From contig JAIRZH010000118.1 in the NCBI GenBank assembly GCA_031267335.1, positions 1-8,237 of the forward strand: a stretch of DNA of 8,237 bases, in the 5' to 3' direction. How positions within the stretch are numbered: position 1 is the first letter of the stretch; the number at the start of each line of letters is the position of its first letter. This stretch comes from Oscillospiraceae bacterium (GTDB taxonomy: Bacteria; Bacillota; Clostridia; Oscillospirales; Acutalibacteraceae). A program made the translations under genes and the position numbers. The notes under the pieces were generated by a model. That model ran no database searches. It was not told the origin of the DNA and saw nothing but the letters and a program-made list of their open reading frames with translations. This document shows positions 5,865 through 8,237 of this stretch, one piece after another.

Positions 5865-6639
5865 AAGTAATGCTCCCAGATTCTCTGTTCTTCTTTATTA
5901 AACATTGCGTCGAAGAAAATTCTAATTCGATTTTCCGGTAATCCTCTGTTCCTCATGTTATTTACCGTTCTTTTAATCAAAACTGCCGTTGGGTCCATAC
6001 GAAGTTGAATTGGAAAGCTATATACTTACCGTCTGAATATGCCATTAACAAATCGTAATTTATTTCATTTTCGTTCGATGCAGCGCTCTGAAAAAGATGA
6101 ATAAAATTATAAACTCTACGCTTATTTAAAGTTTTGCTTACATTAGCGACCTGGATACCGAAAGGTTCTAAATGAAAAAAATCCAACATGCTTTAAGGTT
6201 TGTTCTGCTTTATTGCAACTCTTATAAATCATAAATGAAGTAACCAACACCTATGCCAAAAACTGCCGACATTGTAATAAACCGTTTGGCAAATTTTGTT
6301 TTTTTCTTTGGCAGAAAAAACAAATCCTGCAGTACTTCCAACAACGCCTAACGCGCAACCAAACCCAAAAACAATGGAATAACCTGATATTTTTCTTAAA
6401 TCTTCTAAAGTTTTTGCATTTTCGTCTACCAACTCACAGAAAACACTCGCACTCAAACGATTTATAAAAGCCTTAGATGCTTCTATTGATGCTTCTTCTA
6501 AAACTTCTATTTTAAATCTTTTCAATGACTCAAATGCAGTGATTGCAACCAGAAAACTTTGAAAAGTCTCTTTTCTGGATAAATTTATAATTAACGATAA
6601 ATTTTCAATTCTCTGTTTGAATACTGAATCATTAAATCA
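5861..6639 (-). pseudogene. Decayed paralogue of the neighbouring two-membrane-segment repeat protein
   Basis: Read from the right. One frame (6636 down to about 6300) gives an amphipathic stretch, then VDENAKTLEDLRK and a first membrane segment, GFGCALGVVGSTAGFVFSAKE. These match NENASALEAL and the first membrane segment of the gene at 6768–8237. In an A-rich run near 6290–6300 the frame shifts, and a second segment continues as KFAKRFITMSAVFGIGVGYF before a TAA. A third piece (6189 to about 6014) gives FGIQVANV and FQSA...YDLLMAYSDGK, matching FGIKTNAD and FQSAKR..DYDLLMEYAD of the intact protein. A second frameshift near 6010–6020 leads to PIQLRMDPTAV and GLPENRIRIFFDAMF, a copy of the C-terminal repeat. 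The stop TAG (5863–5861) lies inside copy C of the short element. The coiled-coil region of the intact copy is absent. Several frameshifts and stops argue against function. Confidence 0.75.
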
Positions 6640-6767
6640 TCGTTTAAGCACGATTTTGCTTGAGCTTTGAATGAATTTAATTCTAATTTTGATTTCGGCG
6701 TTTGAATTCGAATGAGTATATATATATATATCTTCTACGGGATATATCCGGCGATGTAATCTCGAAT
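6640..6767 (-). other. Spacer between the paralogues, possible head of the decayed copy
   Basis: On the minus strand a frame from about 6710 to 6600 reads LNSFKAQAKSCLNDDLMIQY before a stop. It may be the frameshifted continuation of the decayed gene's N-terminal part, but there is no homology in the window to prove it. The stretch also holds a (TA)7 run (6717–6730) and the palindrome GGATATATCC (6740–6749). No clear terminator of the intact gene is seen. Confidence 0.3.
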
Positions 6768-8237
6768 TTAATTTTCCGATGTTTCTTTACCTTCCGTGAG
6801 ATCTGTAATATCTATTTTTTCCCCAATAGCGTTTCTATGCACTAAGGATATGTCTTTTGTCCCCCTGCATTCCTCAAAAAAACTATCTATATTTATTCCC
6901 GGAAACGTTCTTAACATTGAAACTCTAATAGAATCTTCTGGAATACCTTCTTCTACCAATATTTTATAAGCAAGCGCTGCTTCATCCGTACGAAATTTAA
7001 AAGGAATCTTTTTATTTTTTTCGGTAGGAGCTAAGGCGGCAATACGGGATTCCAAAATTTTTTTTTCTTTAAGATAATCTTTTTCTGTAGTAATTTCCGA
7101 TTGATTTATATGCACTTGAAGCGGAATCGTTTCACTACGCTCAGATTCAGTTTCTTGACGGATTGTTTTCGTATCTCCTTCAGGAAAACATAAGGCCATT
7201 AAATGTTTAATGCGATTTTCCGAAAGTCCTGCCTTTTTAAAGATTTTCACGTGTTTGGCAATTCCGAAAATTGAATTTACATTAGGATTCCAAGGATCTA
7301 AAGTCAATCGAAACAAATTTGGTTTATCAGATGGTATCATTTCCAAAAACGTACTAAATCGAATCATTTCGCTACGCTCAGGCCCTGCTACTTTCCTAAA
7401 TTTCTCTATGCCTCCGATTCCATTGGAATAATAATTAGGTCGGAAAAAATATTTGGTGACGATATTTTCAATTTCATTCCACGATAATCCAATGCTTATA
7501 AAGAAATTTATTACTTTTCTAATAGCAACTGCCATTTGATCGAAACGTAATTGAAACGGAATTATTCTACTATTATCTGCATATTCCATTAGTAAATCAT
7601 AATCTTCCACTATATTAGTACGTTTAGCGCTCTGAAAAATCTGAACAAAATTTTCCATTTTTTTTTTGTAAGACCGTCTAGGAAGAGGAAAAAATTTTGA
7701 ATAAATGAAATCAGCATTTGTTTTTATGCCAAATTCATTACTGCTAACTTCTGTTATTAAAAGATTATAACACATAATATCATTAGGTTTAAAGATAAAT
7801 AAATCACAAATCTTTGCAAAAATTTCAGCATTACCTTGAATTCTTTGTTCGAGTCTTACTTTTTGTTCAATTAATGCTTGTTTTTCCTCTGAGGTTTGTT
7901 CCTCCTTTGAGGCTTCCTCTTTTAAGGCTTGCTCTTTTAAGGCTTGTTCCTCTTTTAAGGCTTGCATTTCATTTTCGCAACTTCCGTAAACCATTAATGA
8001 AGCAATAGCAGCTGAGCTTAGTCCTATTGCTAATGCGATAAGCGGTTTAGGGACAGCTTTGAATTTTGGGCTTCTTTTGGTAAAAAAAATCGTGCCTCCT
8101 GTTAAAGCGCTCATAAAAAAACAAGTAGCCCCCCTAATAGCTAATTCTAATGATCTTCCATTTAAAGCTTCTAAAGCACTTGCGTTTTCGTTTACTAAAG
8201 CTTCTAAAGCACTTGCATTTTCGTTTGCTAACTTACG
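6768..8237 (-). CDS. Membrane-anchored coiled-coil and repeat protein, N-terminus outside the window
   Basis: I recognise no family. The frame is open from the right edge for 489 codons and stops at TAA (6770–6768). An internal ATG at 8114 is unlikely to be the true start, because the 41 codons upstream are coding and match the paralogue. Counting from that Met: an 11-residue repeat precedes it (NENASALEAL twice); the first membrane segment spans about -15 to 11 (ATCFFMSALTGGTIFF); the second spans 24–43 (PLIALAIGLSSAAIASLMVY). An EK-rich coiled coil (47–93) contains QALKEEQALKEQALKEE. A globular part includes NEFGIKTNAD and YDLLMEYAD. Three degenerate repeats follow at about 186–229, 267–313 and 371–410, each starting like PFQLRFD and ending G-[LI]-[SP]-x3-I-x7-F (G209–F223, G296–F310, G390–F404). 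The two close membrane segments suggest a hairpin anchor, leaving the repeats on one face. The decayed paralogue next door shows a duplicated family. A host-interaction role is conceivable but unproven. Confidence 0.8.
   Translation of the reverse strand, partial: RKLANENASALEALVNENASALEALNGRSLELAIRGATCFFMSALTGGTIFFTKRSPKFKAVPKPLIALAIGLSSAAIASLMVYGSCENEMQALKEEQALKEQALKEEASKEEQTSEEKQALIEQKVRLEQRIQGNAEIFAKICDLFIFKPNDIMCYNLLITEVSSNEFGIKTNADFIYSKFFPLPRRSYKKKMENFVQIFQSAKRTNIVEDYDLLMEYADNSRIIPFQLRFDQMAVAIRKVINFFISIGLSWNEIENIVTKYFFRPNYYSNGIGGIEKFRKVAGPERSEMIRFSTFLEMIPSDKPNLFRLTLDPWNPNVNSIFGIAKHVKIFKKAGLSENRIKHLMALCFPEGDTKTIRQETESERSETIPLQVHINQSEITTEKDYLKEKKILESRIAALAPTEKNKKIPFKFRTDEAALAYKILVEEGIPEDSIRVSMLRTFPGINIDSFFEECRGTKDISLVHRNAIGEKIDITDLTEGKETSEN
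7124..7144 (-). repeat. 21-bp direct repeat, copy 1 (pairs with 7361–7381)
   Basis: GAATC-N-TTTC-N-CTACGCTCAG occurs here and at 7361–7381 with 19 of 21 bases identical. Both copies are in the same frame of the repeat protein and encode ERSETI and ERSEMI. They are more alike at DNA level than the surrounding protein repeats, so they look like an inserted or converted short repeat rather than ancient duplication. Confidence 0.6.
7361..7381 (-). repeat. 21-bp direct repeat, copy 2 (pairs with 7124–7144)
   Basis: Second copy of the same 21-bp sequence, two mismatches from the first, encoding ERSEMI between the first and second protein repeats. Confidence 0.6.
7875..7964 (-). repeat. 15–18-bp coding repeats of the coiled-coil segment
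   Basis: CAAGCCTTAAAAGAG is repeated three times on the minus strand with an optional GAA codon, followed by diverged units (TCAAAGGAGGAA, TCAGAGGAAAAA). They encode QALKE(E) repeats rich in Glu and Lys, as in a coiled coil or stalk. Unit lengths keep the frame, so length can vary by slippage. Confidence 0.8.
8164..8229 (-). repeat. 33-bp in-frame tandem repeat, two copies
   Basis: 8164–8196 and 8197–8229 differ at only two or three positions and encode NENASALEAL plus one residue, 11 residues each. More copies may lie past the window edge. The decayed paralogue has one related unit (DENAKTLEDL), so the expansion is specific to the intact copy. Confidence 0.85.

Noticed and set aside
7210..7431. 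Plus-strand frames at 7210–7431 and 7814–8008
   Set aside because: They are antisense shadows of the minus-strand repeat protein; the second is a leucine/arginine-rich reading of the coiled-coil repeats.
1..8237. tRNA genes, rRNA or CRISPR array
   Set aside because: No cloverleaf with a T-loop, no rRNA-like stretch and no regularly spaced identical repeats with unique spacers were seen; the tandem repeats present are coding and contiguous.

Overview
The window is very AT-rich, with long AT-only spacers and low coding density. It carries two housekeeping genes (ispH and leuS), a gene for a possible lipoprotein with an acetyltransferase domain, a lineage-specific membrane/repeat protein with a decayed paralogue beside it, and at least three copies of a short inverted-repeat element. 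Ordinary TGG codons encode Trp, so there is no sign of a mycoplasma-type code. Short 27–36-bp coding repeats, decayed genes and hairpin elements suggest a host-associated bacterium with an eroding genome. The lineage cannot be fixed from the sequence. The LeuRS is of the roughly 800-residue bacterial type seen in Firmicutes, and the stand-alone IspH implies the MEP isoprenoid route.

Layout. 1–323 is a ~325-bp inverted-repeat element (copy A) cut by the window edge. It abuts a frameshifted protein remnant on the minus strand (320–~555). ispH lies at 727–1569 (+) and starts with TTG. Between ispH and the next gene is a 634-bp stretch with no convincing protein gene. It holds a minus-strand rod-shaped RNA candidate of about 180 nt (1655–1836) with its own extended -10 promoter and a downstream terminator, and it resembles 6S RNA in size and shape. 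Divergent from it is a strong plus-strand promoter (1904–1932), followed by a hairpin plus T-run (1972–2016). A gene for a GNAT-domain protein with a lipoprotein-like N-terminus follows (2204–2995, +), then copy B of the short element (3038–3133). A good promoter and ribosome binding site then lead into leuS (3220–5622, +).

The right third is on the minus strand. Copy C of the element (5773–5864) supplies the stop codon of a broken gene (5861–~6640). That broken gene is a paralogue of the open gene at 6768–8237, which runs off the right edge. The protein family has two membrane segments near the N-terminal side, then in the intact copy an EK-rich coiled coil and three degenerate ~40-residue repeats sharing G-[LI]-[SP]-x3-I-x7-F. 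I recognise no known family.

The genes do not form one pathway. ispH and leuS are conserved islands, each apparently with its own promoter. The rest is RNA, mobile repeats and a fast-evolving membrane protein family.
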